Counted from the first letter of the stretch, positions 34,443-44,630 are shown. The stretch: DNA of 64,000 bases from Methylomagnum ishizawai (GCF_900155475.1 NZ_FXAM01000001.1:2405501-2469500), one strand, 5' to 3'. The notes: a model not told the origin generated them from the sequence alone. A program made the numbers and translations.

Positions 34443-36821
34443 ATGCGTTTCAGCGAAGCCTGGCTCCGGGCCTACGTCAATCCCCCCCTCGATACCGCGC
34501 AACTGGTCCATCAATTGACCATGGCCGGTTTGGAAGTCGATAGCGCCGAACCCGCCGCCGGTACTTTTTCCGGCGTGGTGGTGGCCGAAATCCTGGAAAC
34601 CTCGCCCCATCCCCAGGCCGACCGCCTGAAGGTGTGCATTGTGGCGGCGGGTTTGCCCGAACCCCTGCAAATCGTTTGCGGTGCCCCGAATGCGCGGGCC
34701 GGGTTGCGGGCCCCGCTAGCAATGGAAGGCGCGGAATTGCCGGGTGGCCTCAAGATCAAGCGTTCCGCCCTGCGCGGCGTTGAATCCTGCGGCATGATGT
34801 GCTCGGCCAAGGAATTGGGCATCGACGAAAACGCCGCCGGACTTCTGGAGTTGCCCGCCGATGCCCCGGTTGGCACCAGCCTCCGCGAGTATCTGCAACT
34901 CGACGACACCCTGATCGAAGTCGATCTGACGCCCAACCGTGCCGATTGCCTCAGCGTCGAAGGTATCGCCCGCGAAGTCGCCCTGCTCAACGGCCTGGAC
35001 CTGACTCCGCCGGAAACCGCCCCGGTTCCCGTGACCATTGGCGACACGCTGCCTGTCAGCTTGCCCGCGCCGGAAGCCTGTCCGCGTTACCTGGGCCGTA
35101 TGATTAAAGGCGTGTCCCGCTCGGCGGAAACCCCGTTGTGGATGAAAGAACGCCTGCGCCGCTCGGGCTTGCGTTCGCTCGATGCTGTGGTCGATGTCAC
35201 CAATTACATTCTGCTGGAACTGGGCCAGCCGCTCCACGCTTTCGATGCGGCCAAGCTTGAAGGTGGTATCCAGGCCCGCTATGCCCAACCGGGCGAAAAG
35301 CTGAGCCTCCTCAACGGCCAAACAGTTGAATTGCACGCCGATACCCTGGTCATCGCCGACGACCGCAAGGCGTTGGCTTTGGCTGGCATCATGGGCGGCA
35401 GCGAATCCGCCGTGGGCGAGACCACGGTCGATATCTTCCTCGAATGCGCCTTCTTCTCGCCCGCGCTGATCATGGGCAAGGCCCGCCGTTATGGGTTGGC
35501 GACCGATTCCTCGCACCGCTTCGAGCGCGGCGTCGATTTCGAGATGCAAGCCCGCGCCATCGAACGCGCCACCCGCTTGATCCTCGATATTGCGGGCGGT
35601 GAAGCCGGTCCGGTGGTCGAGGCTTCCGGTTCCGAACACCTGCCGAAGCGCGAACCCATCGCCCTGCGCTCCGCACGGATCAGCCGCTTGCTGGGGCTCA
35701 CCATCGAACCGCCCAGGGTCAAGGACATCCTATCCCGCCTGGGTCTGAACCCGCAGGACACGGCGGAAGGCTGGTCGGTCACGCCGCCCGGTTTCCGCTT
35801 CGATATCGCCATCGAAGCCGATTTGATCGAGGAACTGGGCCGCGTCTACGGCTACGATGCTTTGCCGCGCCGCCAGCCGGTCATCCCGGCCGCGATGCGC
35901 CCGGTGTCCGAACATAGCTTGGCACTGGACCGGGTCAAGGACGTGTTGGTGGATCGCGGCTTCCAGGAAGCTATCACCTATAGCTTCGTCGATGACGCCC
36001 TGCAAAAGTTCGTCGAGCCCGAACTGCCCGGCCTCCCGCTCAAAAATCCGATTTCCGCCGAACTGGGCGTGATGCGCACCGGCCTCTGGGTCGGTTTGTT
36101 GGACGCGGCGCTCAAGAACGCCAACCGCCAGCAAACCCGCGTCCGTTTGTTCGAGACCGGCCTAAGGTTCATCCAGCGCCCCGAAGGACTCGACCAACGC
36201 AAATCCATCGCCGCCCTGGTCATGGGCACGGTGAACGCCGAGCAATGGGGTGAAAAGACCCAGCCGGTCGATTTTTACGATCTCAAGGCCGATGTCGAGG
36301 CGCTGGTCCGCTTGACGGGCCGCTCCGAGGCTTTGAGCTTCGCGGCGGGCAGTCATCCGGCCCTGCATCCCGGCCAAACCGCCGAAATCAAGCTGGATGG
36401 TGAATGCCTGGGTTGGATCGGCATGTTGCATCCCCGCTTGGAAAAACAACTCGGTTTCGAGCAGAACGTATTCCTGTTCCAACTGGACCAGGACATCCTG
36501 CTCCAACGCACCGTGCCCAAGTTCAAGCCGCTGTCGAGATTCCCGCAGACCCGCCGCGATATCGCCTTGATTGTCGAGGCCGGTTTGCCGGTGGACCGCT
36601 TAGTGGATTGCGCCCAAACCCACGGCGGCGATTTGCTGCGCGAAGTTTCGGTGTTCGACGTGTACCGGGGCCAGGGCGTGGAACCCGGTAAGAAAAGCGT
36701 GGCCTTGGCCTTGATCTGGCGCGACGACGCCGAAACCCTGACCGATGCCAAGGTCGATGCCGCTGTTGCCACGGTGGTGGAAGCCCTCGCTATCGCCCAT
36801 GAAGCCAAATTGAGGGACTGA
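34443..36821 (+). CDS. pheT: Phenylalanyl-tRNA synthetase beta subunit
   Basis: 792 aa, full length. Domains in order: N-terminal B1 with the tRNA-binding EMAP/Trbp segment (~39-148, HPQADRLKVCIV and GAPNARAGL), the B3/B4 editing domain (~200-390, with LDAVVDVTNYILLELGQPLHAFDAAKL), B5 (~400-470), the catalytic-like core (~480-690) and the C-terminal ferredoxin-fold anticodon-binding domain (~700-792, LSRFPQTRRDIALIV). It edits mischarged Tyr-tRNA-Phe and binds tRNA. It follows pheS by 22 bp and is 3 bp from ihfA. Confidence 0.98.
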   Translation: MRFSEAWLRAYVNPPLDTAQLVHQLTMAGLEVDSAEPAAGTFSGVVVAEILETSPHPQADRLKVCIVAAGLPEPLQIVCGAPNARAGLRAPLAMEGAELPGGLKIKRSALRGVESCGMMCSAKELGIDENAAGLLELPADAPVGTSLREYLQLDDTLIEVDLTPNRADCLSVEGIAREVALLNGLDLTPPETAPVPVTIGDTLPVSLPAPEACPRYLGRMIKGVSRSAETPLWMKERLRRSGLRSLDAVVDVTNYILLELGQPLHAFDAAKLEGGIQARYAQPGEKLSLLNGQTVELHADTLVIADDRKALALAGIMGGSESAVGETTVDIFLECAFFSPALIMGKARRYGLATDSSHRFERGVDFEMQARAIERATRLILDIAGGEAGPVVEASGSEHLPKREPIALRSARISRLLGLTIEPPRVKDILSRLGLNPQDTAEGWSVTPPGFRFDIAIEADLIEELGRVYGYDALPRRQPVIPAAMRPVSEHSLALDRVKDVLVDRGFQEAITYSFVDDALQKFVEPELPGLPLKNPISAELGVMRTGLWVGLLDAALKNANRQQTRVRLFETGLRFIQRPEGLDQRKSIAALVMGTVNAEQWGEKTQPVDFYDLKADVEALVRLTGRSEALSFAAGSHPALHPGQTAEIKLDGECLGWIGMLHPRLEKQLGFEQNVFLFQLDQDILLQRTVPKFKPLSRFPQTRRDIALIVEAGLPVDRLVDCAQTHGGDLLREVSVFDVYRGQGVEPGKKSVALALIWRDDAETLTDAKVDAAVATVVEALAIAHEAKLRD

Positions 36822-36824
36822 ATC

Positions 36825-37142
36825 ATGGCGCTCACCAAAGCGGATATGGTGGAACATTTGTCCACCGAACTCGGTATGAACAAGAAAGACGCCAAAGACC
36901 TGGTCGATCAATTTTTTGAGGAAGTCAAAGCCGCCTTGGCGCAGGGTCGTTCGGTCAAACTGTCGGGCTTCGGCAATTTCGACCTCCGCGACAAGAACCA
37001 GCGTCCCGGTCGCAATCCCAAGACCGGCGAGGAAATCCCCATCACCGCCCGCCGCGTGGTCACTTTCAAGCCGGGCCAGAAGCTCAAGGTCAAGGTCGAG
37101 GCGTTCGAGGAACTGAACCGGGGCCAGGAAGTCGCGGGCTGA
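36825..37142 (+). CDS. ihfA: Integration host factor alpha subunit
   Basis: 105 aa. HU/IHF family: [38 protein letters not shown], the [40 protein letters not shown] arm and core with the DNA-intercalating proline in RNPKTG, and a C-terminal extension typical of the alpha subunit. It bends DNA as a heterodimer with IhfB. Last gene of the translation cluster, as in E. coli. Confidence 0.97.
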   Translation: MALTKADMVEHLSTELGMNKKDAKDLVDQFFEEVKAALAQGRSVKLSGFGNFDLRDKNQRPGRNPKTGEEIPITARRVVTFKPGQKLKVKVEAFEELNRGQEVAG

Positions 37143-37255
37143 ATCATCACGGGGTGGCGGGGGGTCGGCGATGGTTTCCCATGGAAACGCTCATCCCGGT
37201 CACTCGCCACTTTTTTTGTCCGCGCCTTCCGGCGTGGAATAGCGGAGGTAGGCAT

Positions 37256-38287
37256 ATGATCCGAGCGGGCATCGTGGGCGGCACTGGTTATACCGGCGTG
37301 GAATTGCTGCGCATCCTGGCGACCCATCCCGAAGTCAAGATCGAAGCCGTGACCTCGCGTTCCGATGTGGGCAAGCGGGTGGACGCGGCCTACCCCAATC
37401 TGCGCGGCTTCGTGGACGCGGCGTTCGTCGAGCCGGGTGCCGAAGCCCTGGCCGGGTGCGATGTGGTGTTCTTCGCCACCCCGAACGGCACGGCCATGCG
37501 GATGGCCCCGGAACTCCTGGCCCGTGGCGTCAAGGTCATCGACCTCGCCGCCGATTTCCGCTTGCAAGACCCCGCTGTCTGGGCGCATTGGTATGGCGAG
37601 CCGCACGCCTGTCCCGAGTTATTGGCGGACGCCGTCTACGGCCTGCCTGAAGTCAACCGCGCGGCGATCCGGGAAGCCCGCTTGATCGCCTGTCCTGGCT
37701 GTTATCCGACTGCGGTGCAACTGGGCTTGCTGCCCTTGCTGGAAGCCGGTGTGATCGATCCGGGCCGTATCATCGCCGATGTGAAATCCGGGGTCAGCGG
37801 GGCTGGGCGCAAGGCCGAAATCCCCATCCTGATGAGCGAAACCGGCGAGAGTTTCAAAGCCTATGCGGTCCAGGGCCACCGCCATTGGCCGGAAATCAAG
37901 CAGGGTTTGGCGCTAATGGCCGGGACCACCGTTGGCCTGACCTTCGTGCCGCATTTGGTTCCCATGATCCGCGGCATCCATGCCACGCTGTACGCCGACC
38001 TCAAGGGCGATGCGGGCGATTGGCAAGCCTTGTTCGAGGCGCGTTATCGGGACGAGCCGTTCGTTGATGTGTTGCCCCAGGGTTCCCATCCCGACACCCG
38101 CAACGTGCGCGGCGTCAACCGTTGCCAGATCGCGGTGCATCGGCCTTTGGGCGGGAATACCGTCGTGGTGTTGTCGGTCATCGATAATCTGGTGAAGGGC
38201 GCGGCGGGGCAGGCGGTGCAGAATATGAACCTGATGTTCGGCTTGGCCGAGACGGCGGGCTTGTGGGCGGTGGGTTTATATCCCTGA
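37256..38287 (+). CDS. argC: N-acetyl-gamma-glutamyl-phosphate reductase
   Basis: 343 aa. Start at 37256 follows GGAGGTAGGC; an N-terminal Rossmann motif [15 protein letters not shown] is immediate. The catalytic Cys is in [18 protein letters not shown] (~residue 147), and the family signature VSGAGRKAE follows. It reduces N-acetylglutamyl phosphate to the semialdehyde with NADPH in arginine biosynthesis. It appears monocistronic; no other arg gene is nearby. Confidence 0.97.
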   Translation: MIRAGIVGGTGYTGVELLRILATHPEVKIEAVTSRSDVGKRVDAAYPNLRGFVDAAFVEPGAEALAGCDVVFFATPNGTAMRMAPELLARGVKVIDLAADFRLQDPAVWAHWYGEPHACPELLADAVYGLPEVNRAAIREARLIACPGCYPTAVQLGLLPLLEAGVIDPGRIIADVKSGVSGAGRKAEIPILMSETGESFKAYAVQGHRHWPEIKQGLALMAGTTVGLTFVPHLVPMIRGIHATLYADLKGDAGDWQALFEARYRDEPFVDVLPQGSHPDTRNVRGVNRCQIAVHRPLGGNTVVVLSVIDNLVKGAAGQAVQNMNLMFGLAETAGLWAVGLYP

Positions 38288-38417
38288 ACCTGAAAGTCCT
38301 GCCCAAATCCGGGATAATTCCAGCATTCAATTTCGTTCCGTCCCTATGGGGCGGGTTGCGGGGCTCATAATATTTGCTCCGCTGTGTTGCTTATTCCTCA
38401 ATCATCTCCGCCTGTCC

Positions 38418-39335
38418 ATGAACCGCCAAACCACCCTAGAAACCCTCTCCACCCTGCGCGATTACGTCCGCTACGCCGCCAGCCGCTTCGCCGAGGCGGG
38501 CCTGTTCTTCGGCCACGGCACCGCCGGACCTTTGGACGAAGCCGCCGCCTTGGTGTTGCACGCCTTGCGCTTGCCCTACGACTTGCCCGGCGGCTATTTC
38601 GAGGCCCGCTTGATTCCCGAGGAGCGGGAACGGGTCTATGCCTTGATCCAGCGGCGCATCAACGAACGCAAGCCCCTGGCCTACCTGACCCACGAAGCGC
38701 CGTTCGCTGGGCTGTCGTTCTATGTGGACGAACGGGTGTTGGTGCCGCGTTCGCCCATCGCCGAGTTGATCGAAAACCACTTCGCGCCCTGGCTGGAAGA
38801 GCCGGACGCCGTGACCGATATCCTCGATCTTTGCACCGGCAGCGGCTGCATCGCCATCGCCTGCGCCCACGCCTTCCACCAAGCGGCGGTCGATGCCGCC
38901 GATATTTCCCTGGACGCGCTGGAAGTGGCCCAGGTCAACATCGCCCGGCACGAGATGGAAGACCATGTGCGGGTGGTCGAGTCCGATGTTTATTCCGGGT
39001 TGGACGGCAAATGCTACGACATCATCGTCAGCAATCCGCCCTATGTGAACCGGGCCGAATGGCAAGCCTTGCCGCCCGAATTCCACGCCGAACCCAAACT
39101 GGGTCTCGAAAGCGGCGAGGATGGCCTGGATTGTGTGCGGCGCATCCTCAAGGATGCCCATCGCCATCTCAAGCCGGACGGTATTTTGGTGGTGGAGGTC
39201 GGGAGTTCCGCCGAAGCCTTGGCTGAGGCTTACCCGGAGGTGCCGTTCTGCTGGTTGGATTTCGAGCGCGGCGGGGATGGCGTGTTCTTGCTGACCGCCG
39301 AGCAAGTCGGGGAATACCACGAATTGTTCCGATAA
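38418..39335 (+). CDS. prmB: Ribosomal protein L3 glutamine methyltransferase
   Basis: 305 aa. Start at ATG 38418 is chosen because the family N-terminus (TLRDYVRYAASRFAEAGLFFGHG) follows directly. The SAM-binding site is ILDLCTGSGCIAIACAH, the catalytic N-P-P-Y motif is in DIIVSNPPYVNRAEW, and PLAYLTHEAPFAGLSFYVDERVLVPRSP is typical of PrmB rather than PrmC. It methylates Gln150 of L3. Followed at 15 bp by a GDSL esterase and then aroC; prmB next to aroC is a common gammaproteobacterial arrangement. Confidence 0.95.
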   Translation: MNRQTTLETLSTLRDYVRYAASRFAEAGLFFGHGTAGPLDEAAALVLHALRLPYDLPGGYFEARLIPEERERVYALIQRRINERKPLAYLTHEAPFAGLSFYVDERVLVPRSPIAELIENHFAPWLEEPDAVTDILDLCTGSGCIAIACAHAFHQAAVDAADISLDALEVAQVNIARHEMEDHVRVVESDVYSGLDGKCYDIIVSNPPYVNRAEWQALPPEFHAEPKLGLESGEDGLDCVRRILKDAHRHLKPDGILVVEVGSSAEALAEAYPEVPFCWLDFERGGDGVFLLTAEQVGEYHELFR

Positions 39336-39350
39336 GGCCGGGCGGCTGCC

Positions 39351-39959
39351 ATGCGCGGGTTTTTGAACATCGGCCTTTGCCTGTTCCTGCTGTGCCTGTG
39401 GGGTTGCGGTCCATCCGCCAAGCTGCCGCCCTTGCCGGGCGAAGCCAAGGTGCTGGCTTTCGGCGATAGCCTGACCTATGGCACGGGGGCCGGTTCCGGC
39501 CAGAGTTATCCCGATGTGTTGGGGGGGATGATCGGTCGCGATATCATCAATGCCGGGATTCCGGGCGAAACCAGCGCCGAGGGCTTGGCCCGCCTGCCGG
39601 AACTCCTGGACGAATACCAGCCCGCGCTATTGCTCCTCTGCCATGGCGGCAACGATTTCCTCCGCAACCTGGGCGAAAAGGGCGCGGAGGACAATGTGAG
39701 GGCCATGGTCAAGCTGGCGCGGGAGCGTGGCGTCGATGTGGTGTTGATCGCGGTGCCCAGCTTCGGGCTGACCTTGTCGCCGCCCGATCTCTACGAACGC
39801 ATCGCCGGGGAATTGGGCTTGCCTATCGAAACCGATACCCTGAGCCGGATCATCCGCGATCCGGGCCTCAAGTCGGATTCGGTGCATCCCAACGCGGCGG
39901 GTTATAAGTTGTTGGCGGAGGCGGTGGCGGGGCGTTTGAAGGCGGCGGGGGCGATTTAA
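39351..39959 (+). CDS. GDSL-type esterase/lysophospholipase, TesA-like lipoprotein
   Basis: 202 aa. The signal ends in lipobox-like LWGC (Cys near residue 19). SGNH hydrolase blocks: I with FGDSLTYGTGA (nucleophile Ser ~39), III with CHGGNDFLRN, and V with SDSVHPNAAGY (Asp and His of the triad). The family hydrolyses acyl-CoA, lysophospholipids or aryl esters in the periplasm. The lipid anchor distinguishes it from soluble TesA. Co-oriented with prmB and aroC. Confidence 0.9.
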   Translation: MRGFLNIGLCLFLLCLWGCGPSAKLPPLPGEAKVLAFGDSLTYGTGAGSGQSYPDVLGGMIGRDIINAGIPGETSAEGLARLPELLDEYQPALLLLCHGGNDFLRNLGEKGAEDNVRAMVKLARERGVDVVLIAVPSFGLTLSPPDLYERIAGELGLPIETDTLSRIIRDPGLKSDSVHPNAAGYKLLAEAVAGRLKAAGAI

Positions 39960-40043
39960 TCGTATGTGCGGGATGTTGATTCGCACGTATTCCGGCGTGG
40001 TCGAAGCCCAAGCGTTTTATAAAGGTATCCAGGAATAGTCCAT

Positions 40044-41144
40044 ATGTCAGGCAACACCCTAGGCCAACTCTTCACCGTCACCAGCTTCGGCGAAAGCCAC
40101 GGTCCCGCCCTCGGCTGCATCGTCGATGGCTGTCCGCCCGGCCTGCCGCTGTCGGAGGCCGATTTGCAGGTCGAACTCGACCGCCGCAAACCCGGTACTT
40201 CGCGCCACACCACCCAGCGCCGCGAACCGGACGCAGTGAAAATCCTCTCCGGCGTGTTCGAGGGCAAGACCACCGGTACGCCCATCGGCCTCTTGATCGA
40301 GAACGTGGACCAGCGTTCCAAGGATTACGGCAATATCGCCGAGCAATTCCGGCCCGCCCACGCCGATTACACCTACCACATGAAATACGGCTTCCGCGAT
40401 TACCGGGGCGGTGGGCGGTCCTCGGCGCGGGAAACCGCCCTGCGGGTGGCGGCGGGGGCCATCGCCAAGAAATATCTGCGGGAGCGCTTGGGCGTCGAAA
40501 TCCGGGGTTATCTGGCCCAACTCGGTCCCATCAAGATGGGGCGCATCGTCTGGGAAGAGATCGGTAACAACCCGTTCTTCTGCCCGGACCCGGACCAAGT
40601 CGAGGCGCTGGAAAACTACATGGACGCCCTGCGCAAGGAGGGCGATTCCATCGGTGCCCGCATCAACGTGGTGGCGACCGGCGTGCCGCCCGGCTGGGGC
40701 GAACCCGTTTTCGACCGGCTGGATGCCGAACTGGCCTACGCCCTGATGAGCATCAACGCGGTGAAGGGCGTGGAGATCGGCGGCGGCTTCGGCTGCGTCG
40801 AAGCCAAGGGTACCCAGTTCCGCGACGAGATCACGCCGGAAGGCTTTCTCAGCAATCACGCGGGCGGCATCCTGGGCGGGATTTCCTCCGGGCAGGAGAT
40901 TCTCGCCAGCATCGCCTTGAAGCCGACGTCCAGCCTGCGCTTGCCGGGGCGTTCGGTGAATGTGCGGGGCGAGCCGGTCGAGGTCGTCACCACCGGCCGC
41001 CACGATCCTTGCGTCGGTATCCGCGCCACGCCCATCGCCGAGGCCATGGTGGCCTTGGTGCTGATGGATCACTACTTGCGGCACCGCGCCCAGAATGGCG
41101 ATGTCACGCCCGGACTGCGGCTCATCCCGCCGCAAGCCCCATAG
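40044..41144 (+). CDS. aroC: Chorismate synthase
   Basis: 366 aa, full length. [33 protein letters not shown] is the N-terminal signature, with [39 protein letters not shown] and [21 protein letters not shown] later. FMN-dependent enzyme converting EPSP to chorismate, the last common step in aromatic amino acid synthesis. The start follows AGGAATAG. The downstream MFS gene may overlap its 3' end. Confidence 0.98.
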   Translation: MSGNTLGQLFTVTSFGESHGPALGCIVDGCPPGLPLSEADLQVELDRRKPGTSRHTTQRREPDAVKILSGVFEGKTTGTPIGLLIENVDQRSKDYGNIAEQFRPAHADYTYHMKYGFRDYRGGGRSSARETALRVAAGAIAKKYLRERLGVEIRGYLAQLGPIKMGRIVWEEIGNNPFFCPDPDQVEALENYMDALRKEGDSIGARINVVATGVPPGWGEPVFDRLDAELAYALMSINAVKGVEIGGGFGCVEAKGTQFRDEITPEGFLSNHAGGILGGISSGQEILASIALKPTSSLRLPGRSVNVRGEPVEVVTTGRHDPCVGIRATPIAEAMVALVLMDHYLRHRAQNGDVTPGLRLIPPQAP

Positions 41145-42310
41145 ACGCTCCCGCCACCGCCGGGCCGGGCCTGCCCTACGTCCGGCTGTCCGGCATCTAT
41201 TTCTTCTATTTCTCCGCCTTGGGCGCGTTCCTGCCCTACTGGCCGCTGTATCTGGAAGGCATCGGTTTCGATCCCATCCAGATCGGCCAGATCATGGCGA
41301 TTCCCGCCGCCACCAAGATCGTTTCCCCCAACCTCTGGGGCTGGCTGGCCGACCATACGGGTCGGACCCTGCGCTTGATCCGTTGGGCCGCGTTTTCCAC
41401 TTTCGTGGCGTTCTGCGCCGTATTCTGGGTGCGCGATTATGCCGGGGTAGTTGGGGTAATGCTGGGCTTCAGCTTCTTTTGGAACGCCATCCTGCCTTTG
41501 TTCGAGACCATCACCCTGGGCCATCTCCACGGGCAGGCGCAGCGTTACAGCGGCATTCGGATGTGGGGTTCCATCGGTTTCATCGCCTGGGTGGCGGCGC
41601 TGGGCAAGGGGCTGGACGGGCCGTTCCCGGTCGCGTGTTTGCCGCAGGCGGTGGCGCTGCTGTTCGGGGCGCTGTGGCTGAATACCCTGGTGGTGCCGTC
41701 TTCCGGGCGCGAGAACCACGGCGAAGGCCAGGGCAGTTTGGCCGGTATCTTGAAGCGCCCGGATGTCATCGCCTTCTTCGTGGCCAATATGCTGTTGCAG
41801 GTCGCCCATGGACCGTATTACGTGTTCTTCTCGGTCTACCTGGAGGAACACGGCTTCGACGGGGCCGGGATCGGCCAGTTGTGGGCCTTGGGGGTGTTCG
41901 CCGAAATCGTCCTGTTCGCCGGGTTCCACCGGCTGCTGCGCCTCGCCAGTCCCCGCGCCATCCTGCTGGGCAGCCTCGCCCTGAGCGCGGCGCGGTGGCT
42001 GATGATCGCCTGGGGCGTGGACCATCTGGCTTGGTTGCTCATCGCCCAGGTGTTGCACGCGGCCAGTTTCGGGGCGGTCCACGCGGTCGCCATCCATTTG
42101 GTGCATGGCTATTTCCGGGGGCCGCACCATGGCAAGGGGCAGGCGCTCTATAGCAGCCTGAGCTTCGGGTTGGGCGGGGCGCTGGGCAGTTTCCTCAGCG
42201 GTTATGGCTGGGAGGATTGGGGACCGCGGGGGGTGTATACGGCGGCGGCGGGGTGTTGTTTGCTGGCTTTGGGGGTGGCTTGGCCTAGGGTGGGGCGGAG
42301 CGTGGCCTAG
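41009..42310 (+). CDS. MFS transporter, MFS_1-like/PPP family
   Basis: 433 aa from the only clear in-frame ATG, which overlaps aroC by 136 bp; the first ~55 residues from it are Arg/Pro/His-rich and probably not real protein. Homology-like sequence begins near 41170 ([30 protein letters not shown]), so a non-standard start close to the aroC stop (ATA at ~41141 or CTG) is likely. About twelve membrane helices follow, with [13 protein letters not shown] between helices 2 and 3 and [11 protein letters not shown]. It resembles the phenylpropionate permease (HcaT) subfamily; substrate unknown. Confidence 0.85.
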   Translation: MRRYPRHAHRRGHGGLGADGSLLAAPRPEWRCHARTAAHPAASPIDAPATAGPGLPYVRLSGIYFFYFSALGAFLPYWPLYLEGIGFDPIQIGQIMAIPAATKIVSPNLWGWLADHTGRTLRLIRWAAFSTFVAFCAVFWVRDYAGVVGVMLGFSFFWNAILPLFETITLGHLHGQAQRYSGIRMWGSIGFIAWVAALGKGLDGPFPVACLPQAVALLFGALWLNTLVVPSSGRENHGEGQGSLAGILKRPDVIAFFVANMLLQVAHGPYYVFFSVYLEEHGFDGAGIGQLWALGVFAEIVLFAGFHRLLRLASPRAILLGSLALSAARWLMIAWGVDHLAWLLIAQVLHAASFGAVHAVAIHLVHGYFRGPHHGKGQALYSSLSFGLGGALGSFLSGYGWEDWGPRGVYTAAAGCCLLALGVAWPRVGRSVA

Positions 42311-42924
42311 GCTTGGCGCAGGCGGGAGGCTAGTTCGCCGATGCGTCGTTGCGCCCGGACCAAACTAGGGGCGAGGGCGGCTGCGGATTGCGGGGACCAG
42401 TGTCCGCGGACGTACCGGCATAAGGCGTCGTTGTAGCCCAGCCCGACCTTGGCGGCGGCACCGGGCGTGGGCAGTAGGGCGGCCTTGAGTTCGCGGTTTT
42501 TGCAATGGCGTCGGATCAGCCTCAATAACTCCCCTTTGGGGTCGGATTCGTCTTCCGGGGTTTGGGTGATCTTGTCGATGGGGATGCCGGTATAGGCCGA
42601 GAAGGATTCGCGGTCGGCGAGCAGCCATGCTTCGGTTTCGCGCACCGCGATACGGAATAGCAGATTCGGGGAGAAGCGTTCCTTTCCGCGCCAAGCTTGG
42701 ACCAAAGCGGAAGGGCAGGGATGGGCGTCCAGGTCGGTCAGGACCAACACGGGCAATGTGGAGCGGGCGATGTTGTTGAATGCCGCCATCCGCCGTTTGA
42801 GTTCTTGGTTGCCGCGAAGGGGGAAAGGCTGTTCGATTTCAAATGCGGGATCGATGCTCAGCAGGAGTTTTTCGGCGACAGCGATGGATAACTGATCCTC
42901 GGCGGCGAGATAAATCCCCGGCAT
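42307..42924 (-). CDS. TOPRIM-like protein partner of the adjacent AAA ATPase
   Basis: 205 aa. Residues 1-12 (MPGIYLAAEDQL) place a Glu in the position of the TOPRIM catalytic Glu, and VLVLTDLDAHPCP (~60-72) carries the D-x-D motif. This resembles DUF4276/OLD-type TOPRIM nuclease domains. The remainder is helical with AVRETEAWLLADRESF and LLPTPGAAAKVGLGYNDALC. It begins one base after the stop of the ATPase gene, so co-translation is near certain. Paired ATPase-TOPRIM genes are frequent in bacterial immune systems (PARIS, Gabija and OLD-like families); assignment to a named system is not possible from sequence alone. Confidence 0.7.
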   Translation of the reverse strand: MPGIYLAAEDQLSIAVAEKLLLSIDPAFEIEQPFPLRGNQELKRRMAAFNNIARSTLPVLVLTDLDAHPCPSALVQAWRGKERFSPNLLFRIAVRETEAWLLADRESFSAYTGIPIDKITQTPEDESDPKGELLRLIRRHCKNRELKAALLPTPGAAAKVGLGYNDALCRYVRGHWSPQSAAALAPSLVRAQRRIGELASRLRQA

Positions 42925-42925
42925 T

Positions 42926-44086
42926 TCAGAACAGCTCCAATTGCTCCGCCTTGGGGGGGTGCGCCTTCGGCAGTAATACCTCGGCGATGGATAACCCGCT
43001 TTTGATGAGCTTCAATTCCCGTGGGTCGGGCGGACGGATGCTCGATCCTTCCGCATCTTGGGCCAATAACAAAACCCCCCTGCCGTCGATGCCCGGATTG
43101 CTCAACAAGGCTTCGCTGTGGGTGCTGATAAGAATCTGCCGCCGGTATTTGGCGGAGCGCTGAATCTTTTGGAAGATCAAGGGAATCCGTTCCACGATGG
43201 CGCTGTTCAAGGAAAGTTCGGGCTCTTCCAATAACAGCAGGGAATCCCCCTCGAACAGCGACCATAACAGGGCCAGGAGCCGCAAGGTGCCGTCTGAAAA
43301 CTGGTCTTCGCGTTGCCATCCGGCGTTGGGGCGGTGGTGTTCGTAGCGGGCTTCGAGGTGTGGCCTTCCCGTGATTTCATCCGGCGTGTAGCGGATTTCC
43401 GCAAAGTGGGGCACGGCCGCTTGCAAGGCTTTGCCGATCTTCGCCAACCTGGAATCGCGGGCCTTGGCTTGGCATTTGGCGATGCGTTCCAAGAAGCCTT
43501 GGCCGAAAGGATCATCCTCCAGACGGTTGCCTCCGATCTTGTCGGCATGTTTGAGTAATTGCGGTACAAGGTGCAAATAATTCACCGCGCCGAAAAAATC
43601 TGCGATTTCTCGGAAATCGCGGTTGGCGTTGATTTGCTCAAGGAAGGTTTGGGTGAGCCGTGCCGAGTCTTTTTTATCTTTGGCGTCGGGGCGGCTGATC
43701 AGCGGTTTGTCTTCCGAACCGCGCCATACCTGCTCGGTGGTGATGGCGGGCCTTTGCGAACCTTTGCCTTCGCTCTTAAATCCGAGGATGTAACGCCATG
43801 TGGGCGATGCTGGGTCGGGGGAATCGCCCAAAGCGACTTCTATGCGGACTTCGCTATCTTGGCGGTGGTGCAGACAGCGTAATTTCGAGATGCCACCCCG
43901 GTCCCGGATCGCCTTTTGCAAGCCACCGCCTTCGGGCTTGCTGATATCCCTGAGAAACCGGAACACATCCAGGAAATTGGATTTGCCGGAGGCGTTAGGG
44001 CCGATGATATAGGTTTTGTCCCGCAGATACGCTTCGGCGTTTTTGAAGTTCCTCCAGTTTTTCAAAGCTACATGGTTAACGAACAT
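42926..44086 (-). CDS. AAA-family ATPase (COG4637/OLD-like, SMC-type fold)
   Basis: 386 aa. ABC/SMC-type ATPase: N-terminal FVNHVALKNWRNFKNAE, Walker A GPNASGKSN (residues ~29-37), signature-like segment FSDGTLRLLALLWSL near 268, Walker B LLLLEEPELSLN near 287, and H-loop ILISTHSEALLSNPG near 323. No nuclease domain is fused; the middle is helical insertion. It matches the stand-alone ATPase subunit of two-gene OLD-like systems, with the TOPRIM function supplied by the next gene. Composition is somewhat less GC-rich than flanking housekeeping genes, in keeping with an acquired cassette between an MFS gene and mscL. Confidence 0.85.
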   Translation of the reverse strand: MFVNHVALKNWRNFKNAEAYLRDKTYIIGPNASGKSNFLDVFRFLRDISKPEGGGLQKAIRDRGGISKLRCLHHRQDSEVRIEVALGDSPDPASPTWRYILGFKSEGKGSQRPAITTEQVWRGSEDKPLISRPDAKDKKDSARLTQTFLEQINANRDFREIADFFGAVNYLHLVPQLLKHADKIGGNRLEDDPFGQGFLERIAKCQAKARDSRLAKIGKALQAAVPHFAEIRYTPDEITGRPHLEARYEHHRPNAGWQREDQFSDGTLRLLALLWSLFEGDSLLLLEEPELSLNSAIVERIPLIFQKIQRSAKYRRQILISTHSEALLSNPGIDGRGVLLLAQDAEGSSIRPPDPRELKLIKSGLSIAEVLLPKAHPPKAEQLELF

Positions 44087-44174
44087 CTCAAAATCCGGAG
44101 GGTTTCGGGGTTGGTATTTTCAGCAGCTTTGGGGCGGGTTTATACCACTCATCAAAACCACGGGTGGCGGAACG

Positions 44175-44630
44175 CTATTTATCCTTCAACAAATCCCGAA
44201 TCTCGGTCAGCAGTTGAATATCGGCGGGCACAGGCGGCGGGGCTTCCGATTCTTCGCTGGCTTTTTTGCGGGAGGCCAGTTCCGCCAACTTGTTCATCGG
44301 CTTGACGATGATGAAGAACACCACGGACGCGGTGATCAGGAAGCTGACGCCGGCCCCGATGATGCTGCCGATATCCAGTTCGATCAGCTTGTTCACGGTG
44401 CGGGTGACGGGTTCGCCCGCCGCGTTCTTTTCCGTGACCTCGACCAGCTTGTTCATGATCGGGATGCTCAGCCTGGGCTGGGGACCGCCCCCGGCCAGGG
44501 CCAGGATGGGTTCGACGATGCCCTTGGTGAACGCCGTCACGATGCCGGTGAAGGCGGCCCCGATGATGACGCCGGTGGAGAGGTCGACGACATTGCCTTT
44601 CAGGATGAATTTTTTGAATTCTTCGAACAT
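44175..44630 (-). CDS. mscL: Large-conductance mechanosensitive channel
   Basis: 151 aa. The N-terminal amphipathic helix and TM1 are unmistakable (MFEEFKKFILKGNVVDLSTGVIIGAAFTGIVTAF), TM2 is GAGVSFLITASVVFFIIVKPMNKL, and the C-terminal bundle helix is DIQLLTEIRDLL. A periplasmic loop of ~45 residues separates them. Homopentameric emergency release valve against osmotic downshock. CCTCC-type ribosome site in AGGAAACCTCCC before the ATG. Confidence 0.97.
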   Translation of the reverse strand: MFEEFKKFILKGNVVDLSTGVIIGAAFTGIVTAFTKGIVEPILALAGGGPQPRLSIPIMNKLVEVTEKNAAGEPVTRTVNKLIELDIGSIIGAGVSFLITASVVFFIIVKPMNKLAELASRKKASEESEAPPPVPADIQLLTEIRDLLKDK

